Part shown: positions 45,443 to 57,360 of the stretch, in pieces
How the letters are laid out: every line of letters begins with the position of its first letter
Numbering within the stretch: the first letter of the stretch is position 1
NCBI RefSeq assembly: GCF_030397665.1
Contig: NZ_JAPUBT010000001.1
Location: 1,568,781 to 1,632,780, forward strand
From: Janthinobacterium sp. SUN073
GTDB taxonomy: Bacteria > Pseudomonadota > Gammaproteobacteria > Burkholderiales > Burkholderiaceae_D
Reading direction: 5' to 3'
DNA length: 64,000 nt
Made by a program: the position numbers and the translations under genes
The notes under the pieces: model-generated
Seen by the model: the letters and a program-made list of their open reading frames with translations, nothing else
What the model was told of the DNA's origin: nothing
The model's database searches: none

Positions 45443-47608
45443 TTACGAAGACAGGGCGGTATTGCCGGGCGCGGGCAGCGCGGCTGCAGCGCTCGCCGGC
45501 AAGGGAATGGGCAGCAGAATTTCGAACGAGGTGCCGGACTTGCTGCTGCGGCAGCCGATCACGCCATGCAGGCGCGTGACCAGGTCATGCACGATGGACA
45601 AGCCCAGGCCGTGATGCGCCCCTTCCTTGCTGCTGCGTACGGGAGAAAACAGATTCGCCAGCACCTCGGGCGCCAGGCCGGCGCCATTATCGCTGACGCA
45701 CAGTTCCAGATACAGGCGGCGGTCGCGGTTGACGTGGCCACGGTTCGCCACTTCGATGCGCCCGCCATCGGGCAAGGCTTCGACGGCGTTTTTCAGCAGA
45801 TTGAGCAGGATTTGCTTGAGCATGTCGGCATCGGCCTCCACCTCGCATGGCGCGTCCTGCATGCGCGTGACCACCTCGATCTTCGGCGGCAGGAAGTCCG
45901 TGGCGCGGAACAATCGCAGCACATCGTCGACCACGCGCGCGCAATCGGTCACGCCACTAGACGCCACCGGCTGCAGATCGGCCAGGCCGCCGATCAACTG
46001 CCCGACCCTGTCGATCTCTTCGTTCAGGATAGCCATCTCGCCGCTGACCGGCTCTTGTTTCTCCAGCTTGTGATCGAGTACGCTCAGGTAGTTCTTGATG
46101 ATGGACAGCGGGTTATTCACTTCATGCACGACGCGGCGCGACGCGGCACGGTATTCCTCGGCCACGTGATCGAGCTGGCGCCGTGCCAGCCCGCGCGCAT
46201 TGACGGCCGTTTCCAGCGCCGTGGCGGCCTGGTTGGCATACGCGCGCAGGAAACCCTCGCGCTTCTGGCAAGCGGCAATCTGCCACGCCGCCACGCCGCC
46301 GATCAGCACCCCAAGGCTGCGCTGGCCCGCCACCAAAGGCACGCAAACCAGGCTGTCGGTACCGAGAATGCGGAACAGCTGCTCCTCGACGATGCCCAGC
46401 GCCGGCATGTCGCGTTTTAAAAAGGCCAGCTGGCACTCCAGCGCCGCGGCGGCCAGGGGCCCGCCCTTGGCCAGCGGGATCGAGAAGCCGGCCAGACGCT
46501 GCTGATGTTCGCCCGCCGCCACGCCCACCAGCGCATGACCGGTGGGGTTTTGCAGCAGGATGATGGCGGTGTCGAAATCGAACAGGATGCGCGCCGAGCG
46601 CGTGATGGCTTCGAGCAGGCTGCTCTCGCCCTGCTGCCGGGCAAAGGTCTGGCCCACTTCGGATACCAGCACCATGTTGCGCACTTCGTCGGACAGGCGC
46701 TGCTGCACCGGATCGACGGATGGCGGCGCATACGCGGGCGGGGTGGCGATATCGTCCGCGCCGGCCAGGTCGATGCCCAAGTGCTGCGCGGCCTGCTGCA
46801 CCTGGCGCGCGACGCCGCCGGCCAGGTTTTCCAGTACCTCCAGCTCCAGCGCGCAAAATTGCGCCGCCTGCGCAATCGATTCCGCATCGTCGGCATGGCA
46901 GCACAGCAGGTGCGCCAGGCGCACGATGCGGATCAAGGGATGACTGGCTTCCAGGCGCGCCAGCGGTTCATGGTGATACAGCACGCTGTCGGCCAGGAAG
47001 GAATCGAGCTGCCAGCGCTCGATCAGCCAGGCGCCCGCTTCGGCATGCGTGATCTGCAAGGTGCGCTGCTCCACCGCGCACAGGGCGGCATCGTCGCGCG
47101 CCGTGAAATTGAACGCGTATTCCTTCGGCGCCGTGGCCAGCAAGGCCAGGCGGCCCACGTTGTGCAGCAAGCCTGCCAGATACGCCTCCTCGACGTGCGG
47201 ATAGGCCATGGCCTTGGCCAGCGCGCGCGCCATGACGGCGACCGACAGCGAGCTTTTCCAGAAGGCGCGCAAATCCGTGCTGCCGGAATGGGGAAAGCTG
47301 TTGAAGGTCTGGAAGACGGATTCGCTGATGACCAGGGTCTTGATCATGTCCGTACCCAGCGACACGAGCGACTGTTCCAGGCTGACGACCTTGCCCTGGC
47401 GATGGTAGGCCGAGCTGTTGGCCACGCCGAGGATCTTGCCGGTCATGCCCGCATCCTTGCCGATCAGGGCGGCCAGCTCCGGCATGCCGGCATCGTCGGC
47501 CTGCAAGTGGGCGATCAGTTTGATGAGGATCTGCGGCATGGCCGGCAGGCGGGCAATCAGCAGGCGATTGCGAATATCTTGATCAGATTGTTGCATCGTA
47601 TCAGGCAT
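45443..47608 (-). CDS. HDOD-GAF sensor histidine kinase
   Basis: The 721-residue protein has an HDOD domain (residues 15-215), a GAF domain (about 305-470), a HisKA segment with H-box VVHEVNNPL (His495) and an HATPase domain with N-box NLLKNAVEAL, G1 DNGAG and G2 GLGLSI. No membrane segments are present, so it senses a cytoplasmic cue through GAF or HDOD. It is the first gene of a three-gene operon with the REC-PAS-GGDEF-EAL protein, its probable phospho-partner. The 190-bp gap upstream to the exporter gene shows no feature. Confidence 0.9.
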   Translation of the reverse strand: MPDTMQQSDQDIRNRLLIARLPAMPQILIKLIAHLQADDAGMPELAALIGKDAGMTGKILGVANSSAYHRQGKVVSLEQSLVSLGTDMIKTLVISESVFQTFNSFPHSGSTDLRAFWKSSLSVAVMARALAKAMAYPHVEEAYLAGLLHNVGRLALLATAPKEYAFNFTARDDAALCAVEQRTLQITHAEAGAWLIERWQLDSFLADSVLYHHEPLARLEASHPLIRIVRLAHLLCCHADDAESIAQAAQFCALELEVLENLAGGVARQVQQAAQHLGIDLAGADDIATPPAYAPPSVDPVQQRLSDEVRNMVLVSEVGQTFARQQGESSLLEAITRSARILFDFDTAIILLQNPTGHALVGVAAGEHQQRLAGFSIPLAKGGPLAAAALECQLAFLKRDMPALGIVEEQLFRILGTDSLVCVPLVAGQRSLGVLIGGVAAWQIAACQKREGFLRAYANQAATALETAVNARGLARRQLDHVAEEYRAASRRVVHEVNNPLSIIKNYLSVLDHKLEKQEPVSGEMAILNEEIDRVGQLIGGLADLQPVASSGVTDCARVVDDVLRLFRATDFLPPKIEVVTRMQDAPCEVEADADMLKQILLNLLKNAVEALPDGGRIEVANRGHVNRDRRLYLELCVSDNGAGLAPEVLANLFSPVRSSKEGAHHGLGLSIVHDLVTRLHGVIGCRSSKSGTSFEILLPIPLPASAAAALPAPGNTALSS

Positions 47609-47798
47609 TGCCGGTTCGAAAAGGATGAGCGCTCAGCAGCGAAGCGCGGCCACGTCCAGAGGAATCCTCCACTCCTGTAACCCAAAAATAGACTGCCTGA
47701 GAGGATGCCGGGGAAAAAGTCATCTTATCATAGCATCCAATATTAATTGCAATATAGAAAATTAAGTTGAAATAAATCCAGCGTTCTGCCATGGAAAC

Positions 47799-49079
47799 TT
47801 ATGCCTTGAAGGAACCCAGCAAACGGTGGCGAAAGCGCCGCGAGATCATCCACAGCGTCAGCGCCAGAGCTGTAAATGCCAGCTGGCCCGAGGCCAGCCA
47901 CAGCACTGAACCGGACAGCAGGGGCGAGATCACGCCGGCCACCACGGCACCGAGCAAGGTGCTGGCGAACGACTGGCACGAGGCGACAGTGCCGCGGATA
48001 TGCGGGAACAGGTCCAGCGCCAGCAGGGTCGCGCCCGGCCCCACCAGCGACATGCCGAAGGTGTAGAAGAACAGGGGAAGCACCGACCAGGGCAGCGATG
48101 GTGGCAGGAACAGGTGGTACACGACATTGACGCTGGCAGCGCACAGCAGGAAGGCAAAGCCGATGCCGATCTGGCGCGCGAACGTGACCTTGCCGGCGAT
48201 GCGGTTGGCCGCCAGGGCGCCCATGAAAATCCCGCTCACGCAAGGAATGAACAGCCAGGCGAATTGCGATGGCCCCAGGCCCAGCTGCTTGGGCAGCATT
48301 TCCGGCGCGGCCGTGATGAACAGGAACAGGCCCGCGAAATTGAGGGCGACGATGCCGGCCTTGATGTGGAACAGGGGCGAGCGCAGGATCTGGCCATAGC
48401 TCGATGCCAGGAAACGGGGATTGAAGGGCTGGCGCTTTTCCATCGGCAGGGTTTCGGGCAGGCGCCAGTAGCAGAACGCCAGCAGCACCACCGTGTAAAA
48501 GGCAAGGAACAGGAAAATCGAGCGCCAGTCGAACCAGATGACGATCCAGCCGCCCAGAATCGGCGCGACGGCGGGGGCGATGGAAAAGATCATCGTCACC
48601 AGCGACAGCAGCCGCGCCGCCGCCGCATCGGCATACAGGTCGCGGATGATGGCGCGGCTGATCACCACGCCGGCACCGGCCGAGACACCCTGCAGGATGC
48701 GGAAGAACCATAAATAATGCACCGTGTGCGCCGAAGCGCAACCGAGCGAGCCGATGGCAAACATCAGCAGCGATACCAGCACCACGTTGCGCCGGCCAAA
48801 GGTGTCCGAGATCGCGCCATGCCACAGCACCATGCCGGCAAAGGCCAGCATGTAGAACGTCAGCGACTGCTGCACTTCCAGCGGCGACGCCTGCAGCGAA
48901 CCCTGGATCGCGCCAAAGGCGGGCAGATAGGTGTCGATCGACAAAGGCCCCAGCATCGACAGGCCCGCCAGCAGCATGGCCAGCGCACCGCGACTCAGCG
49001 GCGCCATGTGGCTCGGGGTGGGAGGCGGAACGGGCGTGACCGGGTCGGGCGGCACACTCGCCGGAGGGATGGGAAACAT
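47799..49079 (-). CDS. MFS drug exporter, Bcr/CflA family
   Basis: The 426-residue protein has twelve membrane segments and the Bcr/CflA signature MLGPLSIDTYLPAFG with GAISDTFGRRNVVL after the second helix. Family members export bicyclomycin, chloramphenicol or similar compounds using the proton gradient. The start is uncertain: the frame is open to 49100, the chosen ATG begins MFPIPPAS, and a third Met (MAPLSRG) 24 residues in lies at the domain boundary. A nested-hairpin repeat lies immediately upstream. Confidence 0.87.
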   Translation of the reverse strand: MFPIPPASVPPDPVTPVPPPTPSHMAPLSRGALAMLLAGLSMLGPLSIDTYLPAFGAIQGSLQASPLEVQQSLTFYMLAFAGMVLWHGAISDTFGRRNVVLVSLLMFAIGSLGCASAHTVHYLWFFRILQGVSAGAGVVISRAIIRDLYADAAAARLLSLVTMIFSIAPAVAPILGGWIVIWFDWRSIFLFLAFYTVVLLAFCYWRLPETLPMEKRQPFNPRFLASSYGQILRSPLFHIKAGIVALNFAGLFLFITAAPEMLPKQLGLGPSQFAWLFIPCVSGIFMGALAANRIAGKVTFARQIGIGFAFLLCAASVNVVYHLFLPPSLPWSVLPLFFYTFGMSLVGPGATLLALDLFPHIRGTVASCQSFASTLLGAVVAGVISPLLSGSVLWLASGQLAFTALALTLWMISRRFRHRLLGSFKA

Positions 49080-49118
49080 GGCGGATCCAGGGTGACACAT
49101 CCGGCTTTCTCAGCTGCC

Positions 49119-49241
49119 AAAATATCTGAGAAAACCGTAGCGAGCGGAAGTGAATTGTGGCCGAGAGCGCAACCGTACTTTAGTACGGTGAGCACCGCAG
49201 GCCGCAAGTCACGACGCGCAGTAGGTTTAATCAGATATTTT
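49119..49241. repeat. nested-hairpin dispersed repeat, copy 2
   Basis: This 123-bp element matches copy 1 at 4599-4716 over its middle part. Outer arms AAAATATCTGA (49119-49129) and TCAGATATTTT (49231-49241) are perfectly complementary but unrelated to the arms of copy 1. Middle stem: 49150-49162 pairs with 49200-49212. Core: ACCGTAC (49172-49178), loop TTTA, GTACGGT (49183-49189). The right arm contains the last codons and stop of the rlmL-like gene. Confidence 0.8.
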
Positions 49242-50433
49242 TAGGTTTTGCTTCTTCGCGGCGGTTGTAACCTGCCACCATATCGAAGCGGAACAGACGG
49301 CATTCCAGCGCGCCGTTGAAGAAAGGCGTCTTGCGCGCTTCTTTCAGGCGCAGCAGCTTGGGCAGGCCCAGGTCGGCCGTGAAGAGGAACACCGTCCAGC
49401 CGGCGAAGCGCTGCTTCAGGGTCGTGCCCATGGCCGAATAGAAGGAGGTCGACAATTCGTCTTCCGGGATGGTGCTGTCGCCGCGCACGCCGATACGCTC
49501 GCCGTACGGCGGGTTGGTCAGCATGATGCCCGGTACGTCGCTTGGCGGCTTGACTTCCTGCGCCTCGATCTGTTTCAGGGGCACGTCGAAACGCACGCCG
49601 GCGCAACGCAGGTTATGGCGCGTCATGGCCACCATATCGCCCGAGATGTCGCTGCCGAAAATCGTCGGTTCGGCTGGCAGCGGATTGACCTTGATGGCGT
49701 TTTTCATGGCATTCCACGGCGCCGGATCGAAGTCGTGGAAGTTTTCAAAGGCGAACTGGCGCGTGGCGCCGGGCGGAATGCCCTGCAGCATCTGCGCCGC
49801 TTCGGCCAAGATGGTGCCGGAACCGCACATCGGGTCGAACAGCACCATGCCCGGCTTCCAGCCCGACACGCGCAACAGGCCGGCGGCCAGGTTTTCGCGC
49901 AGCGGCGCGTCGCCCGTCTCTTCGCGCCAGCCGCGCTTGAACAGGGCTTCGCCCGAAGTGTCGAGGTAGACGGTAAACGTGTGCGCGTCGAGGAAGCCGA
50001 CGATACGCATGTCCGGTGTCTTGGTGTTAACCGATGGACGCTCGTTGAACTGGTCGCGGAAGCGGTCGCAGATCGCATCCTTGATTTTCAATGTCGTGAA
50101 TTCCAGGCTGCGCAGCGGCGATTTCACGGCCGTGACGTCGACGCGGATCGTGTGGTGCACGCCGAACCAGTCTTCCCAGGCTTGCGCCAGGGTCAGGTCA
50201 TAAATATCGTTTTCCGTCTTGTAGCCGGAATGGGCCATGCGCATCAGCACGCGCGAAGCGATGCGCGAATGCAGGTTAATACGGTAGGAGTCCAGCAGGT
50301 CGCCCGAGCAATGTACGCCGCCCGGTACCTGGTTGTGGACCTTCATGGTCGAACTATCCTGGGCGATCTCGCCCAGTTCCTCGGCCAGCGCCGCTTCCAT
50401 GCCGCGCGGGCATGGGCAAAAATATGAAGCCAT
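49231..50433 (-). CDS. rlmL: THUMP-domain class I rRNA methyltransferase (RlmL-like)
   Basis: The 400-residue protein has an N-terminal THUMP-containing region (residues 1-160) and a Rossmann methyltransferase domain with FDPMCGSGTILAEAA and the catalytic NPPYGER. It corresponds to the m2G2445 half of Escherichia coli RlmKL; the RlmK half is absent. The ATG at 50433 begins MASYFCPCPRG; an open extension of 53 codons lacks family similarity. The final residues KNI and the TGA lie in the arm of a repeat element, so the C-terminus may have been altered by it. Confidence 0.88.
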   Translation of the reverse strand: MASYFCPCPRGMEAALAEELGEIAQDSSTMKVHNQVPGGVHCSGDLLDSYRINLHSRIASRVLMRMAHSGYKTENDIYDLTLAQAWEDWFGVHHTIRVDVTAVKSPLRSLEFTTLKIKDAICDRFRDQFNERPSVNTKTPDMRIVGFLDAHTFTVYLDTSGEALFKRGWREETGDAPLRENLAAGLLRVSGWKPGMVLFDPMCGSGTILAEAAQMLQGIPPGATRQFAFENFHDFDPAPWNAMKNAIKVNPLPAEPTIFGSDISGDMVAMTRHNLRCAGVRFDVPLKQIEAQEVKPPSDVPGIMLTNPPYGERIGVRGDSTIPEDELSTSFYSAMGTTLKQRFAGWTVFLFTADLGLPKLLRLKEARKTPFFNGALECRLFRFDMVAGYNRREEAKPKNI

Positions 50434-50483
50434 GGTGTACCTTTTATCCGTTGAAAAACAATTAACTAAAAATCTCAAAACTT

Positions 50484-50513
50484 GTCGGATTACGCGCGCA
50501 GCACTAATCCGAC
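50484..50513. repeat. short palindromic repeat (GTCGGATTA type)
   Basis: GTCGGATTA (50484-50492) and TAATCCGAC (50505-50513) form a 9-bp perfect stem around a 12-base CG-rich loop, directly after the stop of the isomerase gene. From general knowledge, palindromes of this sequence recur between genes in many Burkholderiales genomes. It could act as a transcript end, though it lacks a T-run. Confidence 0.7.
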
Positions 50514-51131
50514 CTACAACGTCTCCAGCGCCCGCTCGACAAAATCGAGGCGGTCCTGGCCCCAGTACCCTTCGCCATCGACGATGTACCACGGCGAGCC
50601 GAAGACGCTGGCGGCCGTTGCCGCATCCGTATTGGCATCGTATTCGGCCTGCACGCTGGCCGTTTCCGACGTTTTCAGCAACTGGCGGCCTTCAAAGCCC
50701 GCATCGACGGCGATCTGCACCAGGGTTTCCTCGTCGCCGATGTTGCGCTCTTCGGCCCACAGGCCGCGCATGATGGCGTGCGCCAGGTTCAGCGATGCTT
50801 CCACGCCGTGCGCCAGGCGCGTGGCGATGATCAGCTTGGCCGACGCTTCCGGCGAGACGGGGAAGAACTTTGGCTGCAAGGTCAATGGCACTTGCAAAAA
50901 GGCCGACCAGCGCGCCAGTTCGGCCAGGCGATACGCCTGGCGCTGCGGTGCGCGCTTGGCCAGCGGCAGGCCGCCCGAGACGCTGAAGACCTTGCCCAGG
51001 TCGAAAGGGCGAATGTCGATCTGGGCGCCCGTCTTCGCGGCGATGGCCATCAGGCGCGCGTGACCCAGGTAGGTCCATGGCGAGTGGGGCGCGAAGAAAT
51101 ACTGCACGACTTTGCTCTGGCTTGCGCTCAT
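50514..51131 (-). CDS. 2-hydroxychromene-2-carboxylate isomerase (DsbA-like)
   Basis: The 205-residue protein has a thioredoxin-like fold of the DsbA/GST-kappa class, with FAPHSPWTYLG at the N-terminus giving the active-site Ser in place of Cys, and FGSPWYIVDG (cis-Pro loop) near the C-terminus. Named members isomerise hydroxychromene carboxylate in naphthalene breakdown using glutathione. No aromatic degradation genes are nearby, so the real substrate may differ. Confidence 0.87.
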   Translation of the reverse strand: MSASQSKVVQYFFAPHSPWTYLGHARLMAIAAKTGAQIDIRPFDLGKVFSVSGGLPLAKRAPQRQAYRLAELARWSAFLQVPLTLQPKFFPVSPEASAKLIIATRLAHGVEASLNLAHAIMRGLWAEERNIGDEETLVQIAVDAGFEGRQLLKTSETASVQAEYDANTDAATAASVFGSPWYIVDGEGYWGQDRLDFVERALETL

Positions 51132-51141
51132 CTCGATTCCC

Positions 51142-51579
51142 TTAGAAAGGCTTGACCACGACCAGCACGACGACGGCCAGCAGCATCAGCACCGGCACTT
51201 CATTGAACCAGCGGAACCAGGTGTGGCTGCGCTTGTTGACGCCTTTTTCGAACTTGCGCAGGATGGCGCCGCAGGCATGGTGGTAGCCGAGCAGCAGCAC
51301 CACAAATGTCAATTTGGCATGCATCCAGCCCGGAATCTTCATGCGGCCCTCGCCGCCGCCGTACAGCATCCACAGCAGCACCAGGCCCAATACCATCGCC
51401 GGCAACGCCAGCAGGGACATGAAGCGGTACAGCTTGCGCGCCATCAGCAACAGTCGCTCGGTGGCCACCGTTTCCGTCTCCATCGCCAGGTTCACAAAAA
51501 TACGCGGCAAATAAAACAGGCCGGCAAACCAGGACATGACGAAGATGATGTGGAAGGCTTTGGTCCAGAGAAAGAGCAT
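51142..51579 (-). CDS. hemJ: protoporphyrinogen IX oxidase, HemJ family
   Basis: The 145-residue protein has four membrane segments, the N-terminal WTKAFHIIFVMSWFAGLFYLPR with the conserved His, and MHAKLTFVVLLLGYHH with the conserved Lys. HemJ oxidises protoporphyrinogen IX in haem synthesis in bacteria that lack HemG and HemY. The ATG at 51579 starts MLFLWTKAF; an upstream in-frame extension overlaps proA and is not family-like. Confidence 0.9.
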   Translation of the reverse strand: MLFLWTKAFHIIFVMSWFAGLFYLPRIFVNLAMETETVATERLLLMARKLYRFMSLLALPAMVLGLVLLWMLYGGGEGRMKIPGWMHAKLTFVVLLLGYHHACGAILRKFEKGVNKRSHTWFRWFNEVPVLMLLAVVVLVVVKPF

Positions 51580-51649
51580 GGGGTTCCCAGTGTCAGAGGT
51601 GGAGAAAAATGCGAGCGCGGGCCGCCTTGTGGGCAACCCGCGAAAGAGA

Positions 51650-52933
51650 CTATTTGCGGACCTCGCCGTGGCCAAAGACCACGTACTTGAGCGATGTCAG
51701 GCCTTCCAGTCCCACCGGGCCACGCGCGTGCAGCTTGTCGTTCGAGATGCCGATCTCGGCGCCCAGGCCATACTCGAAGCCATCGGCAAAACGCGTCGAC
51801 GCGTTCACCATCACCGAGGCGGAATCGACTTCGCGCAGGAAGCGCAGCGCATCGCTGTAGTCTTCCGTGATGATGGACTCCGTGTGCTTGGACGAATACC
51901 GGTTGATGTGGTCCATCGCTTCATCGATGCCGTCGACAATCCTGATCGACAGGATCGCCGCCAGGTACTCGGTGGACCAGTCTTCCTCGGTGGCCGGCAC
52001 CAGGTGCGGATAAGCGGCGGCGGCCAGGATCGCATGGCTTTCCGGATCGGCACGCAGTTCCACCTGCTTGGTCAGGTACAGTTCGGCCAGCTGCGGAAGC
52101 ACGGTAGCGGCGATGGCGCGCGACACCAGCAGGGTTTCCATGGTGTTGCAGGTGCCGTAACGGTGGCACTTCGCGTTGAAGCCGATATCGATCGCTTTCC
52201 TGATGTCGGCCTTGGCGTCGATGTATACGTGGCAGATGCCATCGAGGTGCTTGATCATCGGCACGGTGGCCTCGGCCATCAGGCGCGCGATCAGGCCCTT
52301 GCCACCGCGCGGCACGATGACGTCGACGTATTGCGGCATGGTGATGAGGGCGCCGACGGCGGCGCGGTCGGTGGTGTCGACCACTTGCACGGCATCGGCC
52401 GGAAGACCTGCCCCCAGCAAGCCCTCGGCCACCAGCTTGGCCAGCGCGCGGTTGCAGTGTATCGCTTCCGAGCCGCCGCGCAAGATCGTCGCGTTGCCGC
52501 TCTTGATGCACAGGCCGGCCGCGTCCACCGTCACGTTCGGACGCGCTTCATAGATGATGCCGATGACGCCCAGCGGCACGCGCATCTGCCCCACCTGGAT
52601 GCCCGTCGGGCGGAATTTCATGTTCGAGATCTCGCCGATCGGGTCGGCCAGCGCGACGATTTGCGTCAAGCCTTCGACCATGGTGGCAATGGCGGCGTCG
52701 GACAGGGTCAGACGGTCCAGCATGGCCGGTGCCAGGCCGGCGGCGGCAGCCGCATCGAGGTCGCGCTGGTTGGCCGCGCGCAGCAGGTCCGCGTCGCGCA
52801 CGATGGCGGCGGCGATCAGGGTCAGGGCGCGGTTGCGCGTGGCGCTGTCGGCACGCGCCATGGCGCGCGAAGCGGCGCGCGCGCGCGTGCCCACGTCCTG
52901 CATATATTCTGTGATGTCCATGCTCGTATCCAT
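51650..52933 (-). CDS. proA: gamma-glutamyl phosphate reductase
   Basis: Second step of proline synthesis: NADPH-dependent reduction of glutamyl-5-phosphate. The 427-residue aldehyde dehydrogenase-like enzyme has [24 protein letters not shown] and the catalytic cysteine in [11 protein letters not shown], and ends with the family segment [11 protein letters not shown]. The ATG at 52933 is used; another Met four codons on is also possible. It follows holA by 11 bases. Confidence 0.95.
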   Translation of the reverse strand: MDTSMDITEYMQDVGTRARAASRAMARADSATRNRALTLIAAAIVRDADLLRAANQRDLDAAAAAGLAPAMLDRLTLSDAAIATMVEGLTQIVALADPIGEISNMKFRPTGIQVGQMRVPLGVIGIIYEARPNVTVDAAGLCIKSGNATILRGGSEAIHCNRALAKLVAEGLLGAGLPADAVQVVDTTDRAAVGALITMPQYVDVIVPRGGKGLIARLMAEATVPMIKHLDGICHVYIDAKADIRKAIDIGFNAKCHRYGTCNTMETLLVSRAIAATVLPQLAELYLTKQVELRADPESHAILAAAAYPHLVPATEEDWSTEYLAAILSIRIVDGIDEAMDHINRYSSKHTESIITEDYSDALRFLREVDSASVMVNASTRFADGFEYGLGAEIGISNDKLHARGPVGLEGLTSLKYVVFGHGEVRK

Positions 52934-52944
52934 ATAGTTAAAAA

Positions 52945-53961
52945 CTAGCCTCGGGCGATCTTCAGGCCCAGCTGCAGCATGGCATCCCAGGCATCGCCTG
53001 CATATCCCTTGGCGCGCAAGCCCTTGATCATCTTGTCCACCTGCGCCGCCTGCTGCAGCGCCGCTTCCAGCACGGGCAGCGAGATGCGCCGCAGGGCCGG
53101 TTCCATCATCCGCTCGCGCGGTCCCCAGATGCGGTATTCCTTCAGCAGCGCGCCCAATGGGCGCCCTTGTGCCATGCCGGCCTTCAATTTTAACAGCGTG
53201 CGGATTTCCTCGGAGACGGCCCATAACACCAGCGGCAGCGCCTCGCCCTCGCCTTTCAAGCCTTCGAGCATGCGCACCAGGCGCGCCGGATCGCCGGCCA
53301 GCATGGCTTCGGACAGCTTGAAGACATCGTAGCGGGCCACGTTCAGCACCGCGTCCTGCACTTGCTCATACGTCAGCTTGCCCGCCGCGTGCAGCAAGCC
53401 CAGTTTCTGGATTTCCTGGTGCGCCGCCAGCAAATTGCCCTCCACCCGTTCGGCGATGAAGTCGATGCTGGCGCGCTCCGCGCTCTGGCCCTGCGCGGCC
53501 AGGCGCTGCGATATCCAGGCCGGCAACTGCGCCCGTTCCACATTCGGAATCTCGATATACACGGCCGCCTGCTGCAGGCTGGCGACCCAGGCCGCCTTCT
53601 GCGTGGCCCAGTCCAGCTTGGGCAAGGTGATCAGGGTCAGGTTGTCGGGACTGAGGTTTTTCGCGTAGCTTTGCAGCGCCGCCCCGCCATCCTTGCCCGG
53701 CTTGCCGGTGGGGATGCGCAGCTCGATCAGTTTTTTATCGCCGAACAGCGACAGCTCCTGGTTCGCCGCCAGCAGTTCGCCCCACTTGAAGCTGCGCTCC
53801 ACCGTCAGTACGTCGCGCTCGGAGTAGCCCTGCGCACGCGCCGCGCGACGGATCTTGTCGGCCGCTTCCAGCGCCAGCAAGTGTTCGTCGCTGGTGATCA
53901 CATAGAGCTGCGCCAGCGGCTTGGCCACATGCCCGTCGAGCGCGTCTATCCGCAATTGCAT
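52945..53961 (-). CDS. holA: DNA polymerase III delta subunit
   Basis: The 338-residue clamp-loader subunit opens the beta clamp during replication. It shows the delta-subunit pattern: [20 protein letters not shown] at the N-terminus, the acidic LITLPKLDW strand region, the [15 protein letters not shown] helix in domain II and a C-terminal helical collar domain. The position directly after lptE is the usual order in proteobacteria. Confidence 0.94.
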   Translation of the reverse strand: MQLRIDALDGHVAKPLAQLYVITSDEHLLALEAADKIRRAARAQGYSERDVLTVERSFKWGELLAANQELSLFGDKKLIELRIPTGKPGKDGGAALQSYAKNLSPDNLTLITLPKLDWATQKAAWVASLQQAAVYIEIPNVERAQLPAWISQRLAAQGQSAERASIDFIAERVEGNLLAAHQEIQKLGLLHAAGKLTYEQVQDAVLNVARYDVFKLSEAMLAGDPARLVRMLEGLKGEGEALPLVLWAVSEEIRTLLKLKAGMAQGRPLGALLKEYRIWGPRERMMEPALRRISLPVLEAALQQAAQVDKMIKGLRAKGYAGDAWDAMLQLGLKIARG

Positions 53962-53971
53962 GGCGTCCCCG

Positions 53972-54562
53972 TTACTGCTGCGGGGCTGCCGGCGCGACCG
54001 GCGTCACTGGCGCCACTGACATGGCCGGCAACACCGGCTTGATGGCGGCCAGGCGGCGCATGATCTGCTGCACCAGGTCGTTGCGCATGTCGCGGTACAG
54101 CGCCGCCTCCTCGCTTTCCTTGGCCAGTACCTGCGACTCGTCGAAGGTAATCGGGCGCACCAGACTGATGGTCGTCGGTGCCAGCAACTGGTTGCCGGCC
54201 TTGTCCACGACACGGAAATTGATCGAATAGCCGAGTTGATACTCTTGTACGCGGCCATTTTTGTTCAGCGACAAAATGGTCTTGGTACGATTCCTCTCCG
54301 GGTCGCTGAGCACTTCAAGGACAGCGTCGGCGCCATCCTTGGTGCTCACCACCTCCGTGCTGCCGATGGCGCGGATATAGCGCTTCAGGCCAATCGCCAG
54401 CGGCGATGTCTCGGGCAAGCCGATGTACATCGTCGCGAACGGCAGCATGAAACTGCCGTTCGATCCGCGCAAATGAAAGCCGCAGGCCGACAGCAGAACG
54501 GTCAGACCCAAAGCCAGCACAGCGCGGCGGCCCAACAGCGATACTTGAGAGGAAGTCGTCAT
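53972..54562 (-). CDS. lptE: LPS-assembly lipoprotein LptE
   Basis: LptE plugs the LptD barrel that inserts LPS in the outer membrane. The 196-residue product has a lipoprotein signal ending LLSAC (Cys27) followed at once by GFHLRG, the family hallmark, and a Pro/Ala-rich tail. The ATG at 54562 starts 2 bases after the leuS stop, so a longer frame running back into leuS is not used. Confidence 0.93.
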   Translation of the reverse strand: MTTSSQVSLLGRRAVLALGLTVLLSACGFHLRGSNGSFMLPFATMYIGLPETSPLAIGLKRYIRAIGSTEVVSTKDGADAVLEVLSDPERNRTKTILSLNKNGRVQEYQLGYSINFRVVDKAGNQLLAPTTISLVRPITFDESQVLAKESEEAALYRDMRNDLVQQIMRRLAAIKPVLPAMSVAPVTPVAPAAPQQ

Positions 54563-54564
54563 GA

Positions 54565-57237
<2,673 letters not shown>

Positions 57238-57360
57238 TTATACTGGTTGTCGCCGCCCGATAGCGCGGCGCGCTGGCGGCCCGGCCTGGCAAATTTTGGC
57301 CGGCGCACAATTATGCTGTGTAATATATGGGCAATCTTGTTCTTTGCATCAAAGCCGGCC

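Noticed and set aside
41646..45614. 1322-codon open frame on the plus strand
   Set aside because: It is antisense to the Sel1 and REC-PAS-GGDEF-EAL genes, with repeated segments that merely mirror the Sel1 repeats. No family similarity and no ribosome site.
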